The notes below the pieces were generated by a model. The model was given only the letters and a program-made list of their open reading frames with translations. It searched no databases and was not told where the DNA came from. From Arcuatula senhousia (lineage: Eukaryota > Mollusca > Bivalvia > Mytilida > Mytilidae): 64,000 bases of DNA. This document shows, piece after piece, positions 11,640 to 25,000 of this stretch. The position numbers and the translations under genes were made by a program. How positions within the stretch are numbered: the stretch's first letter is position 1; each line of letters opens with the position of its first letter. Location of the stretch: NCBI GenBank assembly GCA_963971305.1, contig OZ020307.1, positions 4,229,501-4,293,500 on the forward strand, in the 5' to 3' direction.

Positions 11640-12725
11640 TGTAGTTGCTATAAGTGTCCGTCGTCCGTAAACAAGTTCAAATGTCCTCAGACACCACTGA
11701 ACTCGTTTGACTAAACATTTGCAGGCATGGTAAATAAAATGTTGGTAACAAACGATCCTCATTTGGTAGGGACACAATAAAAATATTGTCATTGTTTCAA
11801 GAACATAAGTTAAAATCACGTAAAAAGGATAACAATTCAGCAACCTTTACTTATACCTACCTATTCCTTGTTATGCCCGTAGGCACAAAGGGCAAGGACT
11901 AGTGATCTTCTCTGTTCTGTGCCTTTTCCCGTCTTTTTCGTCCCAGGTAGTTCCAAATTCTTCCACTTCTGCCTTTATAGTATGCCTCCAAGAAATTTTT
12001 GGTCTTCCTTTTTTCCCCATTTCCATCCATTCTCATGTATTCTGAATGATCCTGCTTTTTCGTGTAGCTGTTTGTTGGTGATATTAGACATTAGACATTA
12101 TTCTATTTCAGCCAATCAAGGACCTTTGCAGGCAATGACAATTAACATTTATGATTTAAAACAGTACATAACAGACATAGCTTAGCAATACTATGCCAAA
12201 TATCTTGAGGATCTTTCTCAAGCATCCATTGTGAAAGCTGGAGAGCTTGTTCATGTCTTGTGCAGTTATTCTCTAGCATTGGTCAGCATACTGCTCCGAA
12301 TAACAGATCAGCAACTTTCAGACAGGAAAAATCGGAAGGTCTTTATGGTATTCAAAATCAAAAGATGTACATAAATTATAGAAAATAATGAGATGTGGAA
12401 TAAGTGTACGCGACACAACCCACAATTAAACGGCAATTTAGAATACCCACAATGGACAACCACCAGCAGCCTTCAACGAGGCCATTTGGCACTGCTCGCG
12501 GTTCTGCAATTGGCCCATGGTCTAAATAAAGAATCAATTGGGTCGAATATGAGTTATGGCAAAAAGGGTGTTTTTTATGTTTCTGCCCTATGGAAAATTA
12601 TTGCAGACAGAAAAAAGCTGCTGCTTCTTTATTGGATCGAAACTGTCAGATGATACCGGTAGTTCATAGAGGAGAACCTTACGACTTAAGGACCAGGCAA
12701 TTCAAACTTCTGGGTGCCTCTTGTT
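11640..12725 (+). repeat. Composite dispersed repeat (A-like) with family E insert
   Basis: Starts with a GTGTCCGTCGTCCGTAAAC tract and ends CTTCTGGGTGCCTCTTGTTTT, a diverged form of the repeat A ends. Within it, 12389-12560 is a copy of family E (GAGATGTGGAATAAGTGTAC). This is intergenic between the secreted-protein gene and SIRT7. Confidence 0.5.
12389..12560 (+). repeat. Dispersed family E, copy 1
   Basis: Begins AATGAGATGTGGAATAAG, continues with GTACGCGACACAACC and then CAGCAGCCTTCAA. Related copies are at 37.1, 41.7 and 60.1 kb. Confidence 0.55.
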
Positions 12726-13842
12726 TTAGTTACAGCATCTGATCCATTTAAATTGTGAATACTTTGTTGCCAACATATATCCTTCTTTATGGCTCAGTTG
12801 TTACAAAGGAAAATAACATTTAATATTTTCAAGGGCGACGCAGCTGACTGGCAAGGGATGCATAATGATTTTTTGGCTGACCTTCAACAATATGAGCAAC
12901 AAAAAAGGGGCCACATCATCGACCAAGCATGATCATTCTATTATATGGAACATCATTGTTAAATTTTATGTAGAACTTAAGGTATTGTGTAAACAAATGA
13001 AAATTCTTATATCCATCCTTTTGGGCTCTTATCTCAACAGAAAAGGTGATCCCTGAATCAATCCCAACCATCCTTTTATGATAGGTATTTGCTTTTGGAG
13101 CAAATAAGTTGCATTTATTCTCCTTTTGGATCCAACTTTAATTGTAAAAAAGAGGTGACCCCAAAATCAATCCTTTTCATTTTTGATTCTAATGAACATC
13201 ATCAAGGCCCTGGAAACAGTCATATTTGCCAGTCATGACCTAAATAATGACCCAAATGACTGATTGGAAAAAGTCACAATCAGTCATTTACGTCTTGTTT
13301 CTTATATTTTGGATGCAATATTCCAAAAGGAAACTGGTTATTTTTCCCTTTTCTTAAAAAATTTAGCAAAATGACTGAAATGAATTGACTGTTTTTCCAG
13401 AGCCTTGAACAACATTGTCAAATTTCATTGCAATTAGATCTATACTAGTAATAGATCTCAAGTTAAAGCTAACAGACAACACAGATGACAGCACCATAAC
13501 ACAATGTAAATGTACGATTTGTTTTGTTTATAAGTCCAAAAAAAGGTAGTTACTAGACAATATAAAAGGCTTAAGGTATCTCTAAGTCCTTATATAGAAA
13601 ACAAACTGTAATAAAATATTCTTTAATCAAACAAGAAGTAGATGATTCAGGGACAGACATGGAACCAAATTCCACAATATGGGACTAAATGTATCACAAA
13701 TATCTAGAGACTGTAATTATTACTAACTGAGAGAACTGTTAGGAAACTTTTCTACTATTGACACTCACCACACATTTACCTCATTGTGCAACTCCACAGA
13801 AAATATATTTTGTTTACAATGTTTAAAGTAAGGGGACTGTAA
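12726..13842. other. Intergenic, diverged repeat debris
   Basis: Contains fragments related to repeat C (for example ATCAATCCCAACCATCCTTT near 13060). No gene was recognised. Confidence 0.45.
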
Positions 13843-14453
13843 AACAAGAGCTTACACTAAAGTATGTCTCGCCTGCCGGCACCATCAGAAACAATTACTC
13901 TTTCTTACTTCCACTATATTTTGAATTTACATGGATTTTCAGTTTAAACATTGCAAATAAATGCAATTAAAATAATCAAAGTCACTCAACCGGAAAATGA
14001 AGGTCAAGGTCAAAAGATGAGGATGTAACTGTGCTAAGCTACTACTGGGGCATATGCATACCAAGTTTCATCAACCTAGGACCTATAGTTCTTGAGATAT
14101 GGAGGTGCCCGCAAAACTTTTCCATTGCTATTATATGTATTGAAAATTGTCAAAGTCACTCAACCCAAAAATCAAGGTCAAGGTCAAAAGATGGGGATGC
14201 AACTGTACTAAGCTACTACTGGGGCATATGCATACCAAGTTTCATCAACCTAGGACCTATAGTTCTTGAGAAATAGAGGTTTATCAGCTCGCAAAACTTT
14301 TCCATTGCTATTATATGTATTGAAAATTGTCAAAGTCCCTCAACCGGAAAATCAAGGTCAAGGTCAAAAGATGGGGATATTTTTCCAAAAAGTTAACACC
14401 GCCGTCGCCGGTAAAGTAACACCTATGTCCCTCTCTGCTTCGCAAGCGAGACA
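13843..14453 (-). repeat. Dispersed repeat B, antisense copy
   Basis: Antisense to the copy at 55.6 kb: it shares the GTCTCGCCTG...GCGAGAC ends, the GCATATGCATACCAAGTTTC core, and tandem ~180-bp units (three here). The GC-rich trinucleotide tract (CCGCCGTCGCCGG) is shorter than in the other copy. Confidence 0.75.
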
Positions 14454-15880
14454 AAAAAATGATGTTCTATTTCAAATATTTACCTAGACCATTTAAAAGT
14501 TTAAAAGTTAACAAAAGGTCATCGATAGTTATATATAAATAAGAAAAGGATTTTTCTTAGTTTTATTTTAAAAAAAATGCTGCATAAGATAGAAAAAAAA
14601 TCTATGACAAAAGATAATGCATATAAAACACTTCTGAACTCCACACCATTCACAAACAAACTCTCATAGTAAAAATGTTATGTAATGAGGAACATCAAAT
14701 GCTTATCTATTTTGTTAATCATAAATTCTTTATAATAGATAAAAATTATGAATTCAAATTAATTTTAATGAAACCTCCAAAATTATTTTGTAAGGGTGTA
14801 CAATTTGTCAAACTTTTAACACTCAAATTTTTAAAAGGGAGACAATTTGACATAACCTAAACAACTCAAAATAGCTGTTGTCCTCTGCTTGTCATATCAG
14901 AGCATATTGAAGTAAGTTTCTTACATGAGTTCTTGAATTGCTTTGGTTTCTACTTAAACTTTCCAAATATAAATACATTTATACTGGCACATTAAATCCT
15001 ACACGTAAATACCAATTAGTCATACTAAATGACAATTTCATACAATTAATATAAATTACAACAAAATTCCCTGAAAATTGCACATGTGTGATTTCTACAA
15101 ACATGTAAGTATACAAAATAATACAATAAAAGAAAAAAAGAATATCTAAATCTAACAAAACAGATCAGATAAATATAAAGTATACATGGATTAAGTTTTT
15201 TTCCCATTGTTGTTATAAAAACAGAGATATGTTTATAATGCATACAAAAGAAAAAGTATTTATAAATAGAAAATTCAGAAAAAGATTGGAAAACACTCTT
15301 GATACCACTTTCCTTATTGAAATTTAAACCATAAAATATTAGCTATGCTGTATTAATTAGAAATAGCAAAGGGAATAGTAGCCACTTAGTGGAAAAAATA
15401 GATAAAAAGAATTTCAATTCAAAGAAGAGAACACAAGGTCGGATTCAGAAATTTTTGAAAGTGGGCATTCCAACCAGTTACCTGAATCTAAGTGTACTGA
15501 AGCCAAGGCTACTGGTGGTTTTCCATGAATTACGGCTTGTTATGTGAGTTGTGTCACATACACCCCACATCTCATTATTTTCTATTGATGAAAATCTGCA
15601 TGAAAAGTGGATCCACTTCATATCTGCACTCGAACGATATTTAAAAACCTTTTCCAACATTAACATCTGAATAGTAAGCTTCCATAGTTAATTGTGCATT
15701 AGTTTTTTTTGGGGATAAATTTGTTTCTTTATATATCATTTCACATTCTTAATTGGTGTGTATTATATGCTGATTCTTGTCAATATTTGTGAACTTCAAA
15801 TAAACAATTCAGAATACAAGTTTTGTAAATAGATTGATCTGCAGGGTCATGATATTACTTTGGAGAAATCAAGCAGAACT
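14454..15880. other. Intergenic, AT-rich, no feature seen
   Basis: No gene or repeat was recognised. Short frames here lack homology and splice context. Confidence 0.5.
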
Positions 15881-16457
15881 TTAAGGAGGCTGGGGGGTCT
15901 AAAAATTTGACATATGATCTTTTTTCAAAATTTTATAGTAAATTAACATCTGTATGAGCATTGAAAATATACAATAAAAACAATGCTTATTTCATAGATA
16001 ATGGGTTTCAATCTTTAAGAAATTTGTATAGATTAATATATAAGAAAAATCCAAAAAAAATGCATATATTTTTTATTTTTAAAACCTAACATAGAAATTT
16101 GAACAAATTTGTGAAAAATAACAAAAATGGGATCTACTTTTGATTTCTATAATAAAAACATGGGGTCACGGTACTTCTTTATAGATATTTAATGAAAACA
16201 AATTTTCTAATACATATAATTGTGAAAATTAGTGTTACATTTTCCCACCAATTATCTCCCCTGAAATGAGATTTTTTAAGAAAAACTTAATATCTTTTAA
16301 AGTGTTTATCTTGTAATTTGTTTATTAATAAGATATTAAAAAGAAATTAATTTTACATTGTTTATGCTGTAACAAGTCTTTTAAACTAAAATATAGGGTA
16401 AAAATTTGAAAGATGACCGAAAAAGACGCTCCACTTTAGAACCCCCAGCCTTCTTAA
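15881..16457. mobile_element. Second TTAA-flanked inverted-repeat element (569 bp)
   Basis: Ends GGAGGCTGGGGGGTCTAAA (15885) and the complement of a near match (GAAGGCTGGGGGTTCTAAA), with TTAA at 15881 and 16454. Internal motifs such as GGGGTCAC and ATTATCTCCC occur in the same order as in the 7.2-kb element, which points to a common family. It lies 470 bp past the SIRT7 stop. Confidence 0.72.
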
Positions 16458-16926
16458 AAGAGACCAATAAATAACACACTACTATAAAGATTACCTGTTG
16501 TTTTCATCTTCTTCAAATAATTTACTACTACAGTAAGAAATTTGAAAAATATCATAATCAAACAAATGTATTATTTATTGTTTAATTACATTACTTCAAT
16601 AAATGACTTATTCCCATATTATCTTATGTCATGTATCTAAATTCTATGAAGAAAAAAAGTATCACAAATCAAAAGGTTTACAAGATAATGGAACAAATAC
16701 AAGTATGTATAAATCATTTGATCACAGTAGATTTTGACTGAAATAAATATACATTAAGAAAGTGTTTAGTACCCGCTTAAATACATGTATATCAAAGAGC
16801 ATTTTAACCAAATCATTTAATATTTCAAACCTGAAAAATGACTTTAAACTACATGTATATTAAGGTTATGTATTGGATTTAAACATGTATTAACTGTTAT
16901 TATTAACATAATAATAAACTTTCATA
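16458..16926. other. SIRT7 3' flank / probable 3' UTR
   Basis: AT-rich, follows the SIRT7 stop on the minus strand. The minus strand has an AATAAA near 16575, which could be the polyadenylation signal; this is not certain. Confidence 0.4.
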
Positions 16927-19048
16927 CTATCTGCGTCTCTTTTTCAGATTCAAGCCTTTCCCAAACCATCCAGGAACTGAAACACTTCTTAATAGTTTGG
17001 GTTTCTCTTGATTGTCCTTCACCTTTTCATCTGATTGGTCCTCTTCATCCACAATTATGGGACTGGATGATTCCACTCTAATTGAAGGTAAAGTAGTGTT
17101 TGTCTTGGATGGATCTATTTCTGTTGAGGGTAAAACAGTGTTTGTCTTGGATAAATCCAATACTTTTGAAGGGGAGACATCTTTACTGCATGAGTTCACT
17201 TTTACAGGAGATGAAACAACAACACTAGATGAAGCAGATGAGTTTTCATATTCATTTGACTTGGAGCGGAAGATTTTTTGATTGGATGGCTGGTCTTCAT
17301 CTGCTGGTTGAATGTCATCAACATAGCTGTAACTTCTCTTCCTCCCCAGCTTACTGACAGGGCTAGTGTCTTTAGGAGATCTTTGGTTTGAATTATCACA
17401 GTTTGGCGATAGTGATTTCATTTGGTCCTTATCCAGATATGAATGATCCTGCAAAATTGGCTCAACTTTCAAAGATTGTTGAAAAGAATTACCAGGCAAT
17501 AATCCATTCATCACATGTTTATTTGGTGAAACCTGATTATTTGTTAGTAATCCTAGATTATTGCTTGGCAACATTGGTCGGATGCCAGGTAAAAAACAAT
17601 TCATATGAGTATTTTGAAAGACTTGTGGCATGTAAAAAGGTGAATAATGGTTCATTGGAATCCTTGCATAGTCCATTATTGACATCCTAGGAATCATCTG
17701 CCCATTAGCTACAGCAGAATTATTTGGCACAGTTCCAACCTGAGATATAGAGGAGGTATTACTGGAAACACATTTGCACAAAGATTTTGTAACTTTACAA
17801 ATAGAACAATGTCCTTTGGCCACACAAGTACATTTATCAGACATGTGTTTACACATCTGGCAAACTGATTGTTTGATTGATTGGCTACACGTACACACAC
17901 ATTTATCCATTCTACACTTAACACACTTAGACTGTGAACAGTCACATTTATTTGAGGACTTTCTACAGGTGAGACACAACATTGTAGAACACACACATGG
18001 ATTCTTGTGACAAGTTTTACACAATTGTGTGGAACATACACATGGATTCTTGTGACAAGCTTTGCACAATTGTGGTTTCTTCTTAGAAGATTCTAACAAT
18101 GTACATGGACAGCTACCACTTACTCCATGACAATGAGGACAGAATGATTTTCTAACTCTTCTACTCCTAACACTACAGTTTGAAGGAGATACGTTCTTGT
18201 TCTCGTTTTGAGAGTTTGTCTCTGTTTTGATATGACCAGATAATGCTGATGAGGTAGAGGTTTGTACTGTGCTCACTGATGATTGAGTACTTCTCACTAC
18301 TGATTGTTCTGTTTTAACAGTCACAGAATTTCGGGAACTCATACAGGTCATGTTTGCATGCGATATTTGGTGGGTTGCTTTTAAACCCAGATTTTGATCA
18401 ACTTTGTTAAAATTTCTTCTATTTTGTTCGTGTTTCAAATCTACTGCATGGTTTCCCTCTCTGTCAATGTACTTTGGAAAAGACACCTCACCAAATTTAG
18501 CTGGAGGTGTAAAAGCTGGAATTCCAAGAGGCAAAGAAGAGAATGGATGGTATGGAAAAACTGGAGGTGTTGACAAAAGTCCATTCAATCTAGTAAAATC
18601 CAAGGAATGTTTATTCTCTAGAACTGATCTGATGGCATCATTTGGATTAAACAAAAATGGATTTACTAATGTATGGTTAGGTACCAGAGGATGGTGGTTT
18701 ATGGTTGGATTACACCCCATAGCAACATGATTATGCATTTTAGCGTCCATTGTTTGAGGTTCTGTTTTGATCTTTTGATCTGTTTTTGGAACAGTAACTA
18801 CATGATTAAAGTTTTGAGGTTCAGATTTGATCACATGATTAAATGCTTTATTGTCATTCACTGAAATAGGCTCAATGTTAGATTTAAAGGTTGGTCTCTT
18901 AGGGGAGGTAATTGCCACAATTGCTTTACGGAGTTTAATTCTTTCCATTTTAGTGCTTGGATCAGGCTTTTCCATTATTTTCTTTGTTGTTGTTTCTGTT
19001 TCATCTTTCAGCAAATGGGTAGCCAATGAAAATATAGGATCTTCTTCC
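16927..19048 (-). CDS. SIRT7: SIRT7 exon 10: 706-residue C-terminal extension with Cys-rich repeats
   Basis: Begins ttttcag|GGAAG, giving [16 protein letters not shown], which is homologous to the [13 protein letters not shown] segment of vertebrate SIRT7. The following ~640 residues have no vertebrate counterpart that I recognise. They contain five Psi-K-x-E motifs (IKSEP, IKTEP, VKTEQ, IKTET, LKVEP), Ser/Thr-rich linkers, seven CxxC-x4/6-CxC units at about 656-779 and a terminal basic patch LKKRRR that may be a nuclear signal. The frame stays open for 28 codons upstream of the acceptor, but those are intronic. The stop is TAG at 16929-16927. Confidence 0.88.
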
Positions 19049-22000
19049 CTGAAAATAGAATATAAATGAAAATAAAACCATGGATCGTTGCTTCTTTGAT
19101 TATCTCCCCTGAAGAAATTAATAAATACCATATAAATTAGTTTTTAAATATTTTTTTGTTGCAATAAAAAGATTTTATCTTTTTTATGCATGGTATGCAC
19201 ATTAATCTATGAGCTATTAATCTGACAAATGTAAAATCAAAGGCATAAAGGTCATTATCAATATCGATCAGCAAAGCCAACCCTAAGTTAATGTCAGACT
19301 TGCCAATATACCTCACAGTAGATTATCTTTCAAGTGCAAAAGAAAAGTTTCAGTAAGATCAATCAATTTGATAAGGTAACATAAAATCAGTCAGAGTCAA
19401 AAACAAGGGGTTGCACTAAGTCGTGCTAAGCATACCCCCACTCAACCATTCAGAAAACAGGATGTAGATGACCGACCTGGACAGGGAAGGCACGATACAA
19501 CTCATCATGCTAAAACAGTATACCAAATTTGAAATCAATCCCTTCTGTAGAAGCTGAGAAATCTGTTACAAAAAATTGTCTATTTTTGACCCATTAAAAG
19601 TCTAAGTTGGCTTGGAAAACAGGAAGTAGATGATGGACTGACCTGGAAAGGGGAGGCACGGTATAACTAATCATGCTGAAGCTGTGTACCAAATTTGAAA
19701 CCATTCCATCCAGTAGAAGCCGAGAAATATGTTACAAAAAATTTCACATTTCAAATTTTTTACCCTAAAAAGTCTAAGTCGGCTCAGAAAACAGGAAGTA
19801 GATGATGGAATGACCTGGAAAGGGGAGGCACAGTATAACTCATCATGCTGAAGTTGTGTACCAAATTTGAAACCAATCCATCCAGTAGAAGCAGAGAAAT
19901 TGAACTGGACAGACAGACGGATGGACAAGGTGATTGCAATATAGCCCCCTCTCTTACGAGTGGGGGTATAAGAGAAATTGAACTGGACGGACAGACAGAC
20001 AGACGGACCGACAAGGTGATTGCAATATAGCCCCCTCTCTTACGAGTGGGGGTATAATAGCCAGATTACATTAAACAGGAAATAGGTTAGGGACACACCT
20101 GAAATTGAATCCCACTTTATGGGACTCCACCCTCATGCTGTATACCAAATATCAAGTGGCTGTGATTAGTTGTTGCTGAGAAAACTGTTATGAAAATTTC
20201 TTCTCCGCCTGCACACCTGCCCGACATTCACCATTTTATAAACCAGATTTTTCACTCAGTGAAATCCATCCAAAAAAAGAAATAGTTAATGCAAATCATA
20301 TTTACTTTGTCTGAATTATTCATGTTTAAATTATGATTTTGATTTCATTGTCTCGGACCAATATTTTAGTGTGACTTACTCCAGATAGATAGGTATCTCA
20401 TAACCAAGGTCTCTCATCACATATTTCATCACAGCATCACATCTACCTATAAATAAACAAAACAAAAGTTTACATTGCAAAAGACCCCCCCCCAAAAAAA
20501 AAAATGCTGATTAATTACAACTAACTACATGATGTCAGCATTGAATAACTGTTTTGCTTATTTAGAGTGTCTAGTTTTTTTTTCAGATTTTTTGGTAATT
20601 GCTTACAAGTTCCCTGTATGTCAATTTTTTTCATGGGCAATCAAACTATATGAATCTCATTCATGAACAAATCAATACCTAAGAATGTTTGATGGCTATC
20701 ATCATTTTCTCTTTTTAAGTCAATACCTAAAATCTTATGAAAATTTAATTCCCTTTTTTAGCTTAATAGGTGACAAACCATTTATTTTGACAGTTGCAGC
20801 ATCATCTCTGGGTGTCCACTGTAGATTAACTATGTACAACTTTGGTCGATCTTTCATCCTTCTATCCATGCACCACAAACATGAGTATTTCTTCAGAATC
20901 TGGAGGAATTCAATAGAAATTCTAAATGAATAAGCTTACTTGACTTTTTATTTACAGAATTAAACGACTAGACAAATATCAATTTAATGTGATTCTTTTA
21001 ATTTGGAAGGTATGAATACATATCTTGGCTAACTTTTATTGTGATGTTTTTAAAACAAATATCTCTTTTCTGTTTATGTCAATCTAAAATCACCTTTATC
21101 AAATAATTTAACTCTGAGTCTAAATTTGATCTAAATGATTGAATAGAACAGGGTATAAGAATTACAAAACACATGACATATTGTATACTCGGACAAATGC
21201 TGAAAAGAGAAATGTTGAAGCAATACATATTGTAGATGCAATACATTTTGCAAACTCAATTTGCTGTTATGATATATCAATTTGATGCCATGATATTTTA
21301 AAATGCAGTACATTTTCTAGAGTGTAAAGCTTTATAAATTATGTACCTTAAGACTAGCCCCTAGACAGAGTATTATATCACAATTGTCAGCGGCTTTAGA
21401 TATTCACCTTAAGACTAGCCCCTAGACAGAGTATTATATCACATTTATCAACAGCTTTAGATATTCATCTTAAGACTAGCCCCTAGACAGAGTATTATAT
21501 CACATTTGTCAGCAGCTTTAGATATTCATCTTAAGACTAGACCCTAGACAGAGTATTATATCACATTTGTCAACAGTTTTAGATATTCACCTTAAGACTA
21601 GACACTAGACAGAGTATTATATCACATTTATCAACAGCTTTAGATATTCATCTTAAGACTAGCCCCTAGACAGAGTATTATATCACAATTGTCAGCAGCT
21701 TTAGATATTCATCTTAAGATTAGACCCTAGACAGAGTATTATATCACATTTGTCAACATCTTTAGATATTCACCTTAAGTCTAGACCCTTGACAGAGTAT
21801 TATATCACATTTGTCAACAGCTTTAGATATTCACCTTAAGACTAGACCCTAGACAGAGTATTATATCACATTTGTCAACAGCTTTAGATATTCACCTTAA
21901 GACTAGACCCTAGACAGAGTATTATATCACATTTGTCAACAGCTTTAGATATTCACCTTAAGACTAGACCCTAGACAGAGTATTATATCACATTTGTCAA

Positions 22001-25000
22001 CAGCTTTAGATATTCATCTTAAGACTAGACCCTAGACAGAGTATTATATCACAATTGTCACCAGCTTTAGATATTCATCTTAAGACTGGACCCTAGACAG
22101 AGTATTATATCACATTTGTCAACAGCTTTAGATATTCACCTTAAGACTAGACCCTAGACAGAGTATTATATCACATTTGTCAACAGCTTTAGATATTCAC
22201 CTTAAGACTAGACCCTAGACAGAGTATTATATCACATTTGTCACCAGCTTTAGATATTCACCTAAAGACTAGACCCTAGACAGAGTATTATATCACATTT
22301 GTCAACAGCTTTAGATATTCACCTTAAGACTGGACCCTAGACAGAGTATTATATCACATTTGTCAACAGCTTTAGATATTCACCTTAAGACTAGACCCTA
22401 GACAGAGTATTATATCACATTTGTCACCAGCTTTAGATATTCACCTTAAGACTAAACACTAGGCAGAGTATTATATCACATTTGTCAACAGCTTTAGATA
22501 TTCACCTTAAGACTAGACCCTAGACAGAGTATAAAATCACATTTGTCAGCAGCTTTAGATATTCATCTTAAGACTAGACACTAGACAGAGTATTATATCA
22601 CATTTGTCAACAGCTTTAGATATTCACCTTAAGACTAGACCCTAGACAGAGTATTATATCACATTTGTCAACAGCTTTAGATATTCACCTTAAGACTAGA
22701 CCCTAGACAGAGTATTATATCACATTTGTCAACAGCTTTAGATATTCACCTTAAGACTAAACACTAGACAGAGTATTATATCACATTTGTCAACAGCTTT
22801 AGATATTCACCTTAAGACTAGACCCTAGACAGAGTATTATATCACATTTGTCAGCAGCTTTAGATATTCATCTTAAGACGAGACACTAGACAGAGTATTA
22901 TATCACAATTGTCAGCAGCTTTAGATATTCACCTTAAGACTAGACCCTAGACAGAGTATTATATCACATTTGTCAACAGCTTTAGATATTCACCTTAAGA
23001 CTAGACCCTAGACAGAGTATAAAATCACATTTGTCAACAGCTTTAGATATTCACCTTAAGACTAGACCCTAGACAGAGTATTATATCACATTTGTCAGCA
23101 GCTTTAGATATTCACCTTAAGACTAGACCCTAGACAGAGTATTATATCACATTTGTCAACAGCTTTAGATATTCACCTTAAGACTAAACACTAGACAGAG
23201 TATTATATCACATTTGTCAACAGCTTTAGATATTCACCTTAAGACTAGACCCTAGACAGAGTATTATATCACATTTGTCAACAGCTTTAGATATTCATCT
23301 TAAGACTAGACCCTAGACAGAGTATTATATCACATTTGTCAGCAGCTTTAGATATTCATCTTAAGACGAGACACTAGACAGAGTATTATATCACATTTGT
23401 CAGCAGCTTTAGATATTCATCTTAAGACTGGACCCTAGACAGAGTGTTATATCACATTTGTCAGCAGCTTTAGATATTCATCTTAAGACGAGACACTAGA
23501 CAGAGTATTATATCACAATTGTCAGCAGCTTTAGATATTCACCTTAAGACTAGACCCTAGACAGAGTATTATATCATATTTGTCACCAGCTTTAGATATT
23601 CATCTTAAGACGAGACACTAGACAGAGTATTATATCACATTTGTCAGCAGCTTTAGATATTCACCTTAAGACTAGACCCTAGACAGAGTATTATATCACA
23701 ATTGTCAGCAGCTTTAGATATTCACCTTAAGACTAGACCCTAGACAGAGTATTATATCACATTTGTCACCAGCTTTAGATATTCACATTAAGACTGGACC
23801 CTAGACAGAGTATTATATCTCATTTGTCACCAGCTTTAGATATTCACCTTAAGACTAGACCCTAGACAGAGTATTATATCACATTTGTCAACAGCTTTAG
23901 ATATTCACCTTAAGACTAGACCCTAGACAGAGTATTATATCACATTTGTCACCAGCTTTAGATATTCACCTTAAACCTTGACCCTAGACAGAGTATTATA
24001 TCACATTTATCAACAGCTTTAGATATTCACCTTAAGACTACACCCTAGACAGAGTATTATATCACATTTGTCAACAGCTTTAGATATTCACCTTAAGACT
24101 AGACCCTAGACAGAGTATTATATCACAATTGTCACCAGCTTTAGATATTCACCTTAAGACTAGACCCTTGACAGAGTATAATATCAAATTTATCAACAGC
24201 TTTAGATATTCATCTTAAGACGAGACACTAGACAGAGTATTATATCACAATTGTCAGCAGCTTTAGATATTCACCTTAAGACTGGACCCTAGACAGAGTA
24301 TTATATCACATTTGTCACCAGCTTTAGATATTCACATTAAGACTGGACCCTAGACAGAGTATTATATCACATTTATCAACAGCTTTAGATATTCACCTTA
24401 AGACTAGACCCTAGACAGAGTATTATATCACATTTGTCAACAGCTTTAGATATTCATCTTAAGACTAGACCCTAGACAGAGTATTATATCACATTTGTCA
24501 GCAGCTTTAGATATTCACCTTAAGACTAGACCCTAGACAGAGTATTATATCACATTTGTCAGCAGCTTTAGATATTCACCTTAAGACTGGACCCTAGACA
24601 GAGTATTATATCTCATTTGTCAACAGCTTTAGATATTCACCTTAAGACTGGACCCTAGACAGAGTATTATATCACATTTGTCAACAGCTTTAGATATTCA
24701 CCTTAAGACTAGACCCTAGACAGAGTATTATATCACATTTGTCAGCAGCTTTAGATATTCACCTTAAGACTGGACCCTAGACAGAGTATTATATCTCATT
24801 TGTCAACAGCTTTAGATATTCACCTTAAGACTGGACCCTAGACAGAGTATTATATCACATTTGTCAACAGCTTTAGATATTCACCTTAAGACTAAACACT
24901 AGACAGAGTATTATATCACATTTGTCAACAGCTTTAGATATTCACCTTAAGACTAAACACTAGACAGAGTATTATATCACATTTGTCAACAGCTTTAGAT

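Noticed and set aside
17012..18864. Several plus-strand frames of 60-108 codons
   Set aside because: Antisense shadows of the SIRT7 last exon.
19049..19131. 28 extra N-terminal residues of the 734-codon open frame
   Set aside because: Homology to SIRT7 begins exactly after a ttttcag acceptor at 19049, so the upstream part is intron.
19671..20014. Minus-strand frames with SSSISL repeats
   Set aside because: Readings of the ~185-bp dispersed repeat in SIRT7 intron 9.
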